Assembly (NCBI GenBank): GCA_020634315.1
Contig: JACKBV010000032.1
Location: 1 to 49,264, forward strand
Origin: Ardenticatenaceae bacterium
GTDB lineage: Bacteria > Chloroflexota > Anaerolineae > Promineifilales > Promineifilaceae
Direction of reading: 5' to 3'
DNA length: 49,264 nt
Below, in pieces: positions 41,080 to 49,264 of this stretch. Within the stretch, counting starts at the first letter, position 1, and every line of letters begins with the position of its first letter. The notes beneath the pieces are model-generated. The model was not told where the DNA came from. It made no database searches and was given only the letters and a program-made list of their open reading frames with translations. The position numbers were made by a program, and so were the translations under genes.

Positions 41080-41943
41080 ATGACATTACCAAAAAACTTT
41101 TTACATCATCATGTGTGTGTGGTCACGGGTGGTACACAGGGTATTGGATGGGCGCTGGTACAGGCGCTGGCAGATCATGGCGGCATTGTGTATGGATGCG
41201 GCCGTTCCCAACACAGCCTCGACCGCGCACACCAGGAATTAGCGGCGCTCCCTTGGGCAGACCGCGTTCATCTGGCACAATGTGACGTCACAAATCGCGC
41301 CCAATTAGAGGCATGGCTCGATGCGATCATCGCCGAGCATGGGCATATTGATGTGCTCATCAACAACGCCGCATTTGTGCGCTGGGTAGATGTGGAAGCG
41401 ATGAGCGTGGCTGAAGCCGAATTGACGATGCGCGTCGGCTATGATGGCATGGTGTACGCCATCAAAAAGGTGCTGCCGCTTATGCGCACACAAGGCAGCG
41501 GACACATCGTCAATATGGGATCCATCGCCGGGCGTATTTTTGTGGGCGGCGCATCGGCTGCCTATGCCGCAGTCAAGGCAGCCATTGACGCTTATACCCA
41601 AATTTTGCAAGTAGAATTACAGAGCACAGCGGTAAGAGCCACATTGGTGCGCCTGGGCACCGTCGCTGGCACGGATTTCTTTAAGGAACATGTGGCAACG
41701 ACACGCATGCCACCGTTGACGCGCCTGATGCCCGCTCTGACGCCACCGCTTGTGGCAACGGCCGTTCTCCAGGCCATTTATCGCCAAACAGACATCATCA
41801 CCTTGCCCCGCTACCTGCACCCGCTGACCCTTCTCTACATGCTCGCCCCACGATTTTCACGATGGCTTGCACAAAGGGGCAGTCAGGGACAGCCGGATTA
41901 TGGGACAGCAAACTGGAAATATTCGCAGCGAAATCGGAATTAG
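41080..41943 (+). CDS. Short-chain dehydrogenase/reductase
   Basis: This 287-residue NAD(P)-dependent oxidoreductase has cofactor motif TGGTQGIG (16-23), the stabilising NNAA (in DVLINNAAFVRW) and catalytic Ser in NMGSIAG, with Tyr162 and Lys166 in AAYAAVKAA. The C-terminal 60 residues (PLVATAVLQAIYRQTDIITLPRYLHPLTLLYMLAPRFSRWL) are hydrophobic and typical of classical SDRs acting on lipid-like substrates. The substrate is not known. It stands alone. No Shine-Dalgarno site is evident. Confidence 0.9.
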   Translation: MTLPKNFLHHHVCVVTGGTQGIGWALVQALADHGGIVYGCGRSQHSLDRAHQELAALPWADRVHLAQCDVTNRAQLEAWLDAIIAEHGHIDVLINNAAFVRWVDVEAMSVAEAELTMRVGYDGMVYAIKKVLPLMRTQGSGHIVNMGSIAGRIFVGGASAAYAAVKAAIDAYTQILQVELQSTAVRATLVRLGTVAGTDFFKEHVATTRMPPLTRLMPALTPPLVATAVLQAIYRQTDIITLPRYLHPLTLLYMLAPRFSRWLAQRGSQGQPDYGTANWKYSQRNRN

Positions 41944-42108
41944 GTAAAAAGTGCTACACTCATACATCTAGTAAAGGTTTGATCCAGCCTTTATACTACA
42001 GGTAAGAGCGACAAAAGCATTTGCAGTTTCGATGATCCATCATTCTAGCTCAAGGGCCAAGTGAAATAGCAACCATTTCACCCATAAAAATAGTCGGAGC
42101 GCCTTGTC

Positions 42109-43332
42109 ATGTATGCACAATCTGCAACGCCACTACAACAAAAATCGATCCTCATCGTTGATGACAACCCGACCAATATCGCCGTCATTGCCGATTACCT
42201 CGAAGAACAAGGGTTTAACGTGTTGGTCGCACGAGATGGGCTTAGTGGATTGGAAAAAGCAGAATATGCATTACCCGATCTCGTTTTGCTTGATGTGATG
42301 ATGCCCGGCATAGATGGATTTGACACATGTCGTCGCCTCAAAGAAAACGAAAAAACGAGACGAATCCCGGTCATCTTTATGACCGCCTTAACAGAAACAG
42401 AACACAAAATCCAGGGGTTTAGAGCAGGTGGTGTGGATTATGTGACCAAGCCTTTCCAACAAGAGGAAGTGTTGGCGCGAGTGATGACTCATCTGCAACT
42501 GAACGAGCTGACACAACATCTGGAACAGTTGGTACACCTGCGCACAGCCGAGCTGCAAACGGCTTACTCATATTTACAGCAGTTAGATCGCGCCAAGTTG
42601 GATTTTATTCAAGTGACATCACATGAGCTGCGCACACCGCTATCAATCATTGACGGATACACACAGCTTCTACAGGAAAACGAGAAGGTTGTGACGGATG
42701 ATGAGGCGTTCCATCTGGTGCAAAATATTTTGAAGGGCACCGGACGCATGCAATATGTGCTCAACCATATTCTAGATGCGCTGCAAATTGAACAGCAGCT
42801 GATACGGCCGTATTTCCAGCCCGTTCATTTCAGCGAAATCATCAACACCCTCCACCACCAATTCGACACAACCTTGCAAATGCGCCATCTGCGCTTCACA
42901 TCACAACATTTGCAAGAATTGCCCACCATCTGGGCTGACGAAGAATTGATGCGCAAGCTTTTTTACCACTTGCTGGTAAACGCCATCAAATACACCCCGG
43001 ACGGCGGCCTCATTCAGGTCACGGCAAGGGAGATTCCGGCATCAAATAAACCAGCACAGATGGAAATTGTGATACAAGACAACGGTATTGGCATCGAACC
43101 AGACCAACTTGAGTTGATTTTTGAGAAGTTTTACCAGGGCGGAGCAGTTGCCTTTCACTCCACAGGACAAACCACTTTCAAGGGAGGTGGCCCCGGCTTG
43201 GGGCTGGCTATCGCGAAAGGGATTATTGCCGTACACAACGGGCAAATTTGGGCTGAGAGTGATGGGTATGATGAGGTAACCTGTCCAGGCAGTCGTTTTA
43301 TTGTGCGGCTGCCATTACACCCACCCCAATAA
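42109..43332 (+). CDS. Hybrid REC-histidine kinase
   Basis: The 407-residue protein has an N-terminal receiver (acceptor Asp62 in LVLLDVMMPGIDGF; Lys in VDYVTKPF), a coiled coil, and a HisKA domain with His172 in VTSHELRTPLSII. The HATPase has N-box YHLLVNAIKYTPDGG, DNGIGIEPDQ and GGPGLGLAIAKGI. No sensor domain is present, so input probably comes from phosphorylation of its receiver. The ATG at 42109 has GGAG 9 bases upstream. The next kinase starts 24 bases after its stop, and a phosphorelay between them is possible. Confidence 0.93.
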   Translation: MYAQSATPLQQKSILIVDDNPTNIAVIADYLEEQGFNVLVARDGLSGLEKAEYALPDLVLLDVMMPGIDGFDTCRRLKENEKTRRIPVIFMTALTETEHKIQGFRAGGVDYVTKPFQQEEVLARVMTHLQLNELTQHLEQLVHLRTAELQTAYSYLQQLDRAKLDFIQVTSHELRTPLSIIDGYTQLLQENEKVVTDDEAFHLVQNILKGTGRMQYVLNHILDALQIEQQLIRPYFQPVHFSEIINTLHHQFDTTLQMRHLRFTSQHLQELPTIWADEELMRKLFYHLLVNAIKYTPDGGLIQVTAREIPASNKPAQMEIVIQDNGIGIEPDQLELIFEKFYQGGAVAFHSTGQTTFKGGGPGLGLAIAKGIIAVHNGQIWAESDGYDEVTCPGSRFIVRLPLHPPQ

Positions 43333-43356
43333 TGCACTCGCTTTTAGGTAATCTCC

Positions 43357-46194
43357 ATGCATCTATTACAGCGGTTACGATTTCCACCCGAATTTTCTGA
43401 TCCCAAACAAACGCATGTGGCACGCATCTTGCACAGTATTTCGGTGACAATCATAATCGCCATTGTCTTCATCATCATTGCCAGCTTCTTGTCCGATAAG
43501 ATGATAGCCGTACGCTCTTTGTCGTTAGGGCTGCCAGTCGTCTTATTCGCCTTTTGGCTTAACCAACGCGGGCGGGTGAATTTAGCTGGCCTGCTGATCG
43601 TCCTCAGCTTTTTGGGATTGCACACCTATTTGGCGTGGTCAGGTGGTGGAATTCGCGATATTGCCATTGCCGTTTTCCCCATTTTGCTGGTCATAGCCGG
43701 ATTGCTGCTGGAAGGATGGGTGCTGGCGCTGCTAACCGGATTGACGATTTTGTCGTTAACCGTCATTGTGATTGCCGAAGTGCAGGGTGTCCTTGTCATT
43801 ACCCCCGAAGTATTTGTGCCGGCGTATGATTTGATGGTGATCGTGACGTTGTGTCTGATAACGGCCGTTACCATGCACTTCCTCAAAAAAGACCTGATAC
43901 AAAGCATCCGCCAACTCCGACAAAACGAACAAGCATTGGCAAAGGCCAATGACGAACTGCGCCGTGAAATCGCCGAACGCAAACAGGCAGAAAACGCACT
44001 ACAAGAATATCAGGCGACACTGCAAACCAGAAGCGAATCCCTGGCGATCATCAACACCATCACCGACACACTCCACCAATCTTTTGATGCCCACCAGGTC
44101 GCGCAGCAAGCTGTGCAAGCCTTGGTAACTGACTTACAAATCCCCGCCACAGCCATTTTAACGTATGATGAAAAGAACTCTCTTCTGTGTGTCATTGCCT
44201 CGCATGGCCTGCCATCCTGGCTCTTGCAAGAGACCCAATCATTCCCGCTGGGGGAAAGTTTAAGCGGACATGCGCTCATGCGGCAGGAAATCATCCGCTG
44301 CCCGGATATTCAGGCAGAGCCGCGTATCTATCCCAGTGTGCAGCGCTCATTACAAGTAATTGGTATGCACAGCACCCTGATCATACCGCTCACCTACCTG
44401 AGCTATAAACTGGGGGTTCTCAATCTCTTTTTCCATGACGCCGAGCAAATGGTCGCCGCACGGCATGAAACAGTATTGGCGATTGCCAAAAGCATCAGTC
44501 TGGCACTCGCCAATGCCCGTTATGTCAATCAGATAGAGATTGAAATTCAAGAGCGCAAAGAAGCTGAACAAGCCTTACAAGTGGAACGTGATTTTGCCCA
44601 CCAAATTGTAACCAATATGGGGCAAGGTCTCAGCGTGACCGATGCCGAAGGGAAGTTCAGTTTCGTCAATCCCGCTTTTACACAAATGCTGGGATACGCG
44701 CCAGAGGATTTGCAAGGCAAAACACCTTTTGACATAGCCGCAGAAGGGGAGCAGGAAACACTGCTAACGGTTCAATATAACCGGCGATCTGGTCGGGCGA
44801 CTTCTTATGAAACACGGCTGCGCCATGTTGATGGACATGCTGTCGATGTTTTGATTACTGGCGTCCCGCAATGGCAAGGGGATGTGTTTCAGGGCACGAT
44901 TGCCGTCATCACCGATTTAACGGAGCGCAAGCAGGCGGAGAAGGCGCAATTAAGGTTTGCCAATCAACTGGAAACGGCCGTTAACATTGCCAAACAAGTC
45001 AACGCCATTCTCGATCCGGAAGAACTCTTCCCCACAGTCGTCAACCTGCTGCAATCACGTTTTGACCTGTACCACGTTCACATCTATCTGCTAGACAGCA
45101 AATGCGGCAAACTACACATTTCTGCCGGGTCAGGCGAAATAGGCCAGCAATTGCTGCAACGACAACATTACATTTCCATCGACGAAAAGCATAGCCTGGT
45201 GGCACGCGCCGCCCGTGAAAAGGTCAGCATTTGGGTTAATGATGTCTCCAAAGAACCCGACTTCATGCCCAACCCGCTGCTGCCCAGCACACAATCCGAA
45301 ATTGCCGTGCCCGTTATCGCCCACGGAGCCGTGCTTGGGGTGCTGGATGTGCAAGAAGACACCCCATACAGCTTTTCCGAATCAGATGTAGACGTTCTCA
45401 GAATTTTAGCCGGGCATATCGCCATCGCCCTGCAAAACGCCAACCTCTTTGCCGCACGCAAAGAAGCGGAGCTGCGTCTGGCAGAACTGGTAACAGAATT
45501 AGAGACACGCAACGCAGAGCTAGAACGGTTCACCTACACAGTCTCGCACGATTTGAAAAGCCCGCTGATCACCATTAAGGGTTTTTTAGGGCTGCTGGAA
45601 AAAGACCTGGCTGCGGCGCGTCAAGACCGCATCGAAGCAGACATGACGCGCATTCGCACGGCGGCAATTATCATGGAACAACTGTTACATGACTTATTAG
45701 AGCTGTCGCGCGTTGGCCGCATCATGAATCCACCAGAAATGGTCGCGTTTACCACCATCGTCGAAGAGGCTCGCGAACGGGTCGCCGGGCAGTTAAGCAC
45801 AGGCCGCATCGCACTAAAAGTGATGAACGATCTCCCCGATGTTTATGTGGATCGCACGCGCATCGTGGAAGTTATGCAAAACTTACTGGACAACGCCATC
45901 AAGTTCATGGGCGATCAGGCCAACCCGCAAATTGAGATTGGCGCGACTTGCCAGGCTAACAAATGCGTTTGTTTTATACGCGACAATGGTATGGGGATTG
46001 ATCCACGTTATCACGACAAGGTTTTTGGCTTGTTTGACCGCCTCGACCCTTCCATTGAAGGGACAGGCATTGGTCTGGCGTTGGTCAAGCGGATCATTGA
46101 AGTGCATAACGGCCGTATCTGGGTAGAATCAGAAGGAAGCGGCAAAGGCAGCACATTTTTCTTCACCCTACCACGAGAAGCGCCCGGCGTTTAA
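43357..46194 (+). CDS. Membrane histidine kinase, 6TM-GAF-PAS-GAF-HisKA-HATPase
   Basis: The 945-residue kinase opens with about six membrane helices (25-180) that form a MASE-like input module without a large outside loop. A coiled coil with ERKQAENAL, a GAF domain (about 235-390), a PAS domain (about 405-525) and another GAF (about 545-700) follow. The core has His731 in TVSHDLKSPLITIKG, N-box NLLDNAIKFMG, DNGMGIDPRY and GTGIGLALVKRI. The output is not fused; the single-domain regulator 227 bases on is a likely partner. The gene lies close behind the REC-kinase. Confidence 0.92.
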   Translation: MHLLQRLRFPPEFSDPKQTHVARILHSISVTIIIAIVFIIIASFLSDKMIAVRSLSLGLPVVLFAFWLNQRGRVNLAGLLIVLSFLGLHTYLAWSGGGIRDIAIAVFPILLVIAGLLLEGWVLALLTGLTILSLTVIVIAEVQGVLVITPEVFVPAYDLMVIVTLCLITAVTMHFLKKDLIQSIRQLRQNEQALAKANDELRREIAERKQAENALQEYQATLQTRSESLAIINTITDTLHQSFDAHQVAQQAVQALVTDLQIPATAILTYDEKNSLLCVIASHGLPSWLLQETQSFPLGESLSGHALMRQEIIRCPDIQAEPRIYPSVQRSLQVIGMHSTLIIPLTYLSYKLGVLNLFFHDAEQMVAARHETVLAIAKSISLALANARYVNQIEIEIQERKEAEQALQVERDFAHQIVTNMGQGLSVTDAEGKFSFVNPAFTQMLGYAPEDLQGKTPFDIAAEGEQETLLTVQYNRRSGRATSYETRLRHVDGHAVDVLITGVPQWQGDVFQGTIAVITDLTERKQAEKAQLRFANQLETAVNIAKQVNAILDPEELFPTVVNLLQSRFDLYHVHIYLLDSKCGKLHISAGSGEIGQQLLQRQHYISIDEKHSLVARAAREKVSIWVNDVSKEPDFMPNPLLPSTQSEIAVPVIAHGAVLGVLDVQEDTPYSFSESDVDVLRILAGHIAIALQNANLFAARKEAELRLAELVTELETRNAELERFTYTVSHDLKSPLITIKGFLGLLEKDLAAARQDRIEADMTRIRTAAIIMEQLLHDLLELSRVGRIMNPPEMVAFTTIVEEARERVAGQLSTGRIALKVMNDLPDVYVDRTRIVEVMQNLLDNAIKFMGDQANPQIEIGATCQANKCVCFIRDNGMGIDPRYHDKVFGLFDRLDPSIEGTGIGLALVKRIIEVHNGRIWVESEGSGKGSTFFFTLPREAPGV

Positions 46195-46249
46195 ACAGCA
46201 ACCACACCACATACCCGGTCACAACTTCACAGTCATCGCCAAATTCTCA

Positions 46250-46278
46250 TTGAGAAAATTCCCATATGCTAGTATATT
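46250..46278 (+). promoter_or_regulatory. Sigma-70-type promoter for the single-domain regulator
   Basis: TTGAGA (46250-46255), a 17-base spacer and TATATT (46273-46278). Transcription from it would give a leader of about 135 bases before the ATG at 46422. Confidence 0.6.
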
Positions 46279-46421
46279 GTTCCTAATCGGTTCACACATC
46301 AACCATATACAGATTACCATTTAGGGAAACAAAAGTTACAAAAACAATGATCGCCTCAGACAAAAAGCATATCTCGTTTTAAAACAGCAACACTAGGCAG
46401 TATGGAAGGAAAGTATCCAGC

Positions 46422-46880
46422 ATGATAACAAGAAAAGTAACGGGAGCATTGCTGCGTATTCTACTAGTCGAGGACAATCCCGCACATGCAGAGTTAATCA
46501 TTCGCAGCCTGGAAGACCACAAAGTACCAAGCGACATCTATCACGTATCGGATGGGGAATTAGCATTAGACTACCTTTACCAACGAGGCCAATTCATCGA
46601 CGCCGAACAATGGCCCTTACCCCACGTCATCCTTTTAGACATTCGCATGCCCAAAATAAGCGGGTTAGAAGTTCTCAAAGAAATCAAAACCTCCGACTCA
46701 TTGCGGCATATCCCCGTCGTCATATTGACCACCTCCGACGCAAAACAAGACGTTGCCAAAGCCTATTACCATTACGCCAACAGCTATCTGGTGAAACCGG
46801 TAGATTTTACGGAATTCATGAACCTGATGGAAGAAGTCGGTTTTTACTGGCTAAATTGGAACCATCATAAACTATTATAA
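46422..46880 (+). CDS. Single-domain response regulator, Rcp1-like
   Basis: The 152-residue receiver-only protein has acidic VEDNPAHAELI, acceptor Asp in VILLDIRMPKISG, ILTTSDAKQDV and Lys in YLVKPVDF. The insert YLYQRGQFIDAEQWPLP is typical of Rcp1-type regulators that serve bacteriophytochromes and related kinases. It has no output domain and may act as a phosphate shuttle. The start has GGAAGGAAAG upstream. It lies between the membrane kinase and the last hybrid kinase. Confidence 0.93.
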   Translation: MITRKVTGALLRILLVEDNPAHAELIIRSLEDHKVPSDIYHVSDGELALDYLYQRGQFIDAEQWPLPHVILLDIRMPKISGLEVLKEIKTSDSLRHIPVVILTTSDAKQDVAKAYYHYANSYLVKPVDFTEFMNLMEEVGFYWLNWNHHKLL

Positions 46881-46967
46881 CGAGTAGCCTGGCGAGGTTC
46901 CGTTTTCACACAACCTCGGACATCTCTATCGTCCCCAAACAAATGCTGCTCATGCAACGGTGATCAT

Positions 46968-49264
46968 ATGCCAGACCATTCAACCAAAAAAGCACACATT
47001 CTCTTAGTAGAAGATGAAATAGCCCATGCCGAGCTGATTCGACGCGCCTTCGAAACGAAAGAAGATCAGATCGCATTAACCGTCGTTCATACACTCAGAG
47101 ACGCGCGGGCACACACCACCGCCACAAAACCAGACCTCGCCATTATTGATTTATTGCTGCCCGACGGCAACGGGATCGAATTTCTCACCCACGCAGAAGA
47201 GGAGTTATCATATCCTGTCGTCATCATGACCAGTCATGGAGATGAGCAGGTCGCCGTCGAAGCAATTAAAGCTGGCGCGTTAGATTACGTCGTCAAGTCA
47301 GATGTATCGCTGCTGGAGATGCCACACATCGCCGAACGGGCACTGCGCGAATGGAGCCTCTCCATTCAACGCCAACAAGCAGAAGCTCGCCTTCGTGAAA
47401 GCGAAGAGCGTTTTCGGCAAGTCATCTCATCCATCAGCGACCACATTTATATGACGGAAATCACGCCGCAAGGCACCTACATCAACCGCTACATGTCGCC
47501 GAACAGTACCGAGTTAACCGGCTACTCGCAAGAACAGTTACTGGCAAATTGGGAATTTTGGCCTTCGCTTATTCATGATGATGATCGCGAAATCGCGCAA
47601 TTACAGTTTCAGCGATTAACGGCCGGGCAAAATAGTGAAGTGGAATATCGTCTGACACACGCCGATGGGCGCATTATTTGGGTGCGCGACAATGCCAGAG
47701 TGAAAGATGAGGGTGACTCTCGCGTCATTTATGGCGTGGTCAGCAACATCACAGAGCGCAAACAAATCGAGGCAGAATTAAAGCAGTATCGTGAACATTT
47801 GGAAGAACTGGTTGTTAAACGAACGGCCGAACTGAAACGGGCCACAGAAGCGGCACAAGCAGCCAGCCGCGCCAAAAGCGAATTCCTGTCAAACATGAGC
47901 CACGAACTGCGCACGCCCCTCAACGGCATTTTGGGGTATACACAAATTTTGCGGCGCGATCCCAACCTGACCACGCGTCAAAAAGATGCGTTGGGCATCA
48001 TTCAGGACAGCGGACATCATTTACTGACATTGATCAACGACATTTTGGATCTGTCCAAGATCGAAGCCAGCCGGATGGAGCTATACCCATCCCCGGTACA
48101 TCTGCCAAACTTTTTGCGGGACATCATCAATATTATTGCCATGCGTGCCCAACAAAAGGGCATTACGTTTCATCACGAAATTGACCCTGGCTTGCCTATG
48201 GGCGTGTTGGCCGATGAAAAGCGTTTACGGCAGGTGTTGATTAATCTGCTAGATAACGCGGTCAAGTTTACGGACAGTGGACAGGTTACATTTCAAGTTG
48301 GCCGGGTTTCTCCCACAGCGTATGAGTTGGAAGAGGGGCGCAACATTTTGCGGTTTGAGGTGAGCGATACCGGTATCGGGATTGCTGCGTCACAACTGCC
48401 GCGCATTTTCCGCCCCTTTGAGCAGGTTGGGGATCGCCGCCACCGCTCTGAAGGCACGGGTTTAGGATTGGCTATTAGCCGCAAGCTGGTGCAAATGATG
48501 GGTGGCGATTTGCATGTGACGAGCGAACCAGGGCACGGCAGTATGTTTTGGTTCACGGCCGATCTTGCCAGCGTGGCCTACCAGGATCAACTGGACAACT
48601 CTTTGAGCCAGAAAATCATTGGCTATAAAGGGGCACGCCGGCGTGCGCTTGTCATTGATGATAAGAAGCACAATTTGCTTGTGCTGGGCGATATGCTGGA
48701 ATCTTTGGGGCTGGAAGCGGTACTGGCGGAAAGTGGAGAAGAAGGGCTGGCAAAAGCGCATCAGATTACGCCAGATATTATTTTGCTAGATTTAGTCATG
48801 CCGGGCATGGATGGCTACGAAACGGTTACGGAGATTCGACAACAGCCAAATTTGCAGCATATTCCAGTTGTTGCTGTGTCTGCCAGTGCCTTTGACAAGG
48901 ATAAGGAGCGCAGTATTACGGCGGGATGCAATGAGTTTTTGTCAAAACCGTTGTATGTGGACTCGTTGGTACGCATCTTGGAAAAGTATTTGCAATTGGA
49001 GTGGCAGTATCAGGAGACAGCGCCCGCGACACAATTGGACCCATCTATGCTGGCGCTAGAGCCAACGGCCGTTTCCTACACCACCCCCTCCGCCGGAGAC
49101 ATGTCCCTGCTACTCGACCTTGCTTTGCGCGGCGACATGCGTGGCATTCGCCAAAAAGCACTGGAGCTAAAAGAGCAAAATGCCGGGTACACCTTGTTCG
49201 CCGATACACTCACGCAGCTAGCCCGACAATACGATGAACAAACGATTCTCGCCTTAATTAAACA
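46968..49264 (+). CDS. Hybrid kinase REC-PAS-HisKA-HATPase-REC, 3' end outside the window
   Basis: The frame opens at the ATG at 46968 and stays open to the window edge, giving more than 765 residues. It begins with a receiver (Asp61 in AIIDLLLPDGNG) and a PAS domain (about 145-265, TPQGTYINRYMSPNSTELTGY). HisKA follows, with His312 in NMSHELRTPLNGI, and then HATPase with NLLDNAVKFTDSG, DTGIGI and GTGLGLAISRKL. A second receiver has Asp608 in ILLDLVMPGMDGY, and a helical tail that may start an HPt-like module. It is probably a multistep phosphorelay kinase. The spacer before it is 87 bases. Confidence 0.93.
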   Translation, partial: MPDHSTKKAHILLVEDEIAHAELIRRAFETKEDQIALTVVHTLRDARAHTTATKPDLAIIDLLLPDGNGIEFLTHAEEELSYPVVIMTSHGDEQVAVEAIKAGALDYVVKSDVSLLEMPHIAERALREWSLSIQRQQAEARLRESEERFRQVISSISDHIYMTEITPQGTYINRYMSPNSTELTGYSQEQLLANWEFWPSLIHDDDREIAQLQFQRLTAGQNSEVEYRLTHADGRIIWVRDNARVKDEGDSRVIYGVVSNITERKQIEAELKQYREHLEELVVKRTAELKRATEAAQAASRAKSEFLSNMSHELRTPLNGILGYTQILRRDPNLTTRQKDALGIIQDSGHHLLTLINDILDLSKIEASRMELYPSPVHLPNFLRDIINIIAMRAQQKGITFHHEIDPGLPMGVLADEKRLRQVLINLLDNAVKFTDSGQVTFQVGRVSPTAYELEEGRNILRFEVSDTGIGIAASQLPRIFRPFEQVGDRRHRSEGTGLGLAISRKLVQMMGGDLHVTSEPGHGSMFWFTADLASVAYQDQLDNSLSQKIIGYKGARRRALVIDDKKHNLLVLGDMLESLGLEAVLAESGEEGLAKAHQITPDIILLDLVMPGMDGYETVTEIRQQPNLQHIPVVAVSASAFDKDKERSITAGCNEFLSKPLYVDSLVRILEKYLQLEWQYQETAPATQLDPSMLALEPTAVSYTTPSAGDMSLLLDLALRGDMRGIRQKALELKEQNAGYTLFADTLTQLARQYDEQTILALIK

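Overview
The window looks like a chromosomal segment of a Chloroflexota-type bacterium (Anaerolineae or a relative). This is inferred from the mix of proteins, namely GAF/PAS/MEDS sensor kinases, roadblock/LC7 proteins with an MglA-like GTPase, a type III glutamine synthetase, a ClpC with a UVR linker and an N-terminal effector-associated domain. No rRNA or tRNA fixes the taxonomy. The palindrome AACGGCCGTT is strewn through both genes and spacers: I count about 38 exact copies by eye, plus some 20 near variants.

Layout. 1-2.9 kb, minus strand: start of ribonuclease Z, RNA 3'-phosphate cyclase (rtcA), a SHOCT-like membrane protein and a sugar-phosphate transferase. 3.1-8.8 kb, plus strand: two multi-pass membrane glycosyltransferase-type proteins, an FAD-dependent oxidoreductase and a lipoprotein glutamine cyclotransferase. 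8.8-10.5 kb: a gene for a small secreted, C-terminally anchored surface protein split by an IS630-family element. 10.7-15.9 kb, plus: ribosomal protein L19 (with a promoter and hairpin leader), a class C26 gamma-glutamyl hydrolase, glutamate racemase, a split-barrel flavoprotein and ClpC. 16-22 kb, minus: ammonium transporter, type III glutamine synthetase, and a HisKA_2-type kinase with an ANTAR response regulator, which together read as a nitrogen-control block.

22.5-35.2 kb, plus, is the most unusual part. A degenerate histidine kinase and OmpR-type regulator are followed by a REC-roadblock protein, a roadblock protein, an MglA-like GTPase, a second roadblock protein, a DUF4388(PATAN)-roadblock protein, a small unrecognised protein, a GS-fold amidoligase, a class-II glutamine amidotransferase-like protein, a REC protein with a lone DHp-like helix, and a 1343-residue MEDS/GAF/PAS hybrid kinase. 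The close spacing suggests one functional unit joining two-component signalling, a small GTPase with its likely regulators, and an amide-bond-forming enzyme pair.

35.2-40.8 kb, minus: an M20 peptidase, a HIT protein, a HExxH metalloprotease, an unknown protein, and a membrane protein with an effector-associated domain and an outside beta-propeller. 41-49.3 kb, plus: a short-chain dehydrogenase and a run of three large kinases and one single-domain response regulator, the last kinase running off the window. Spacers hold several families of small palindromic repeats. I saw no CRISPR array, tRNA, rRNA or prophage.
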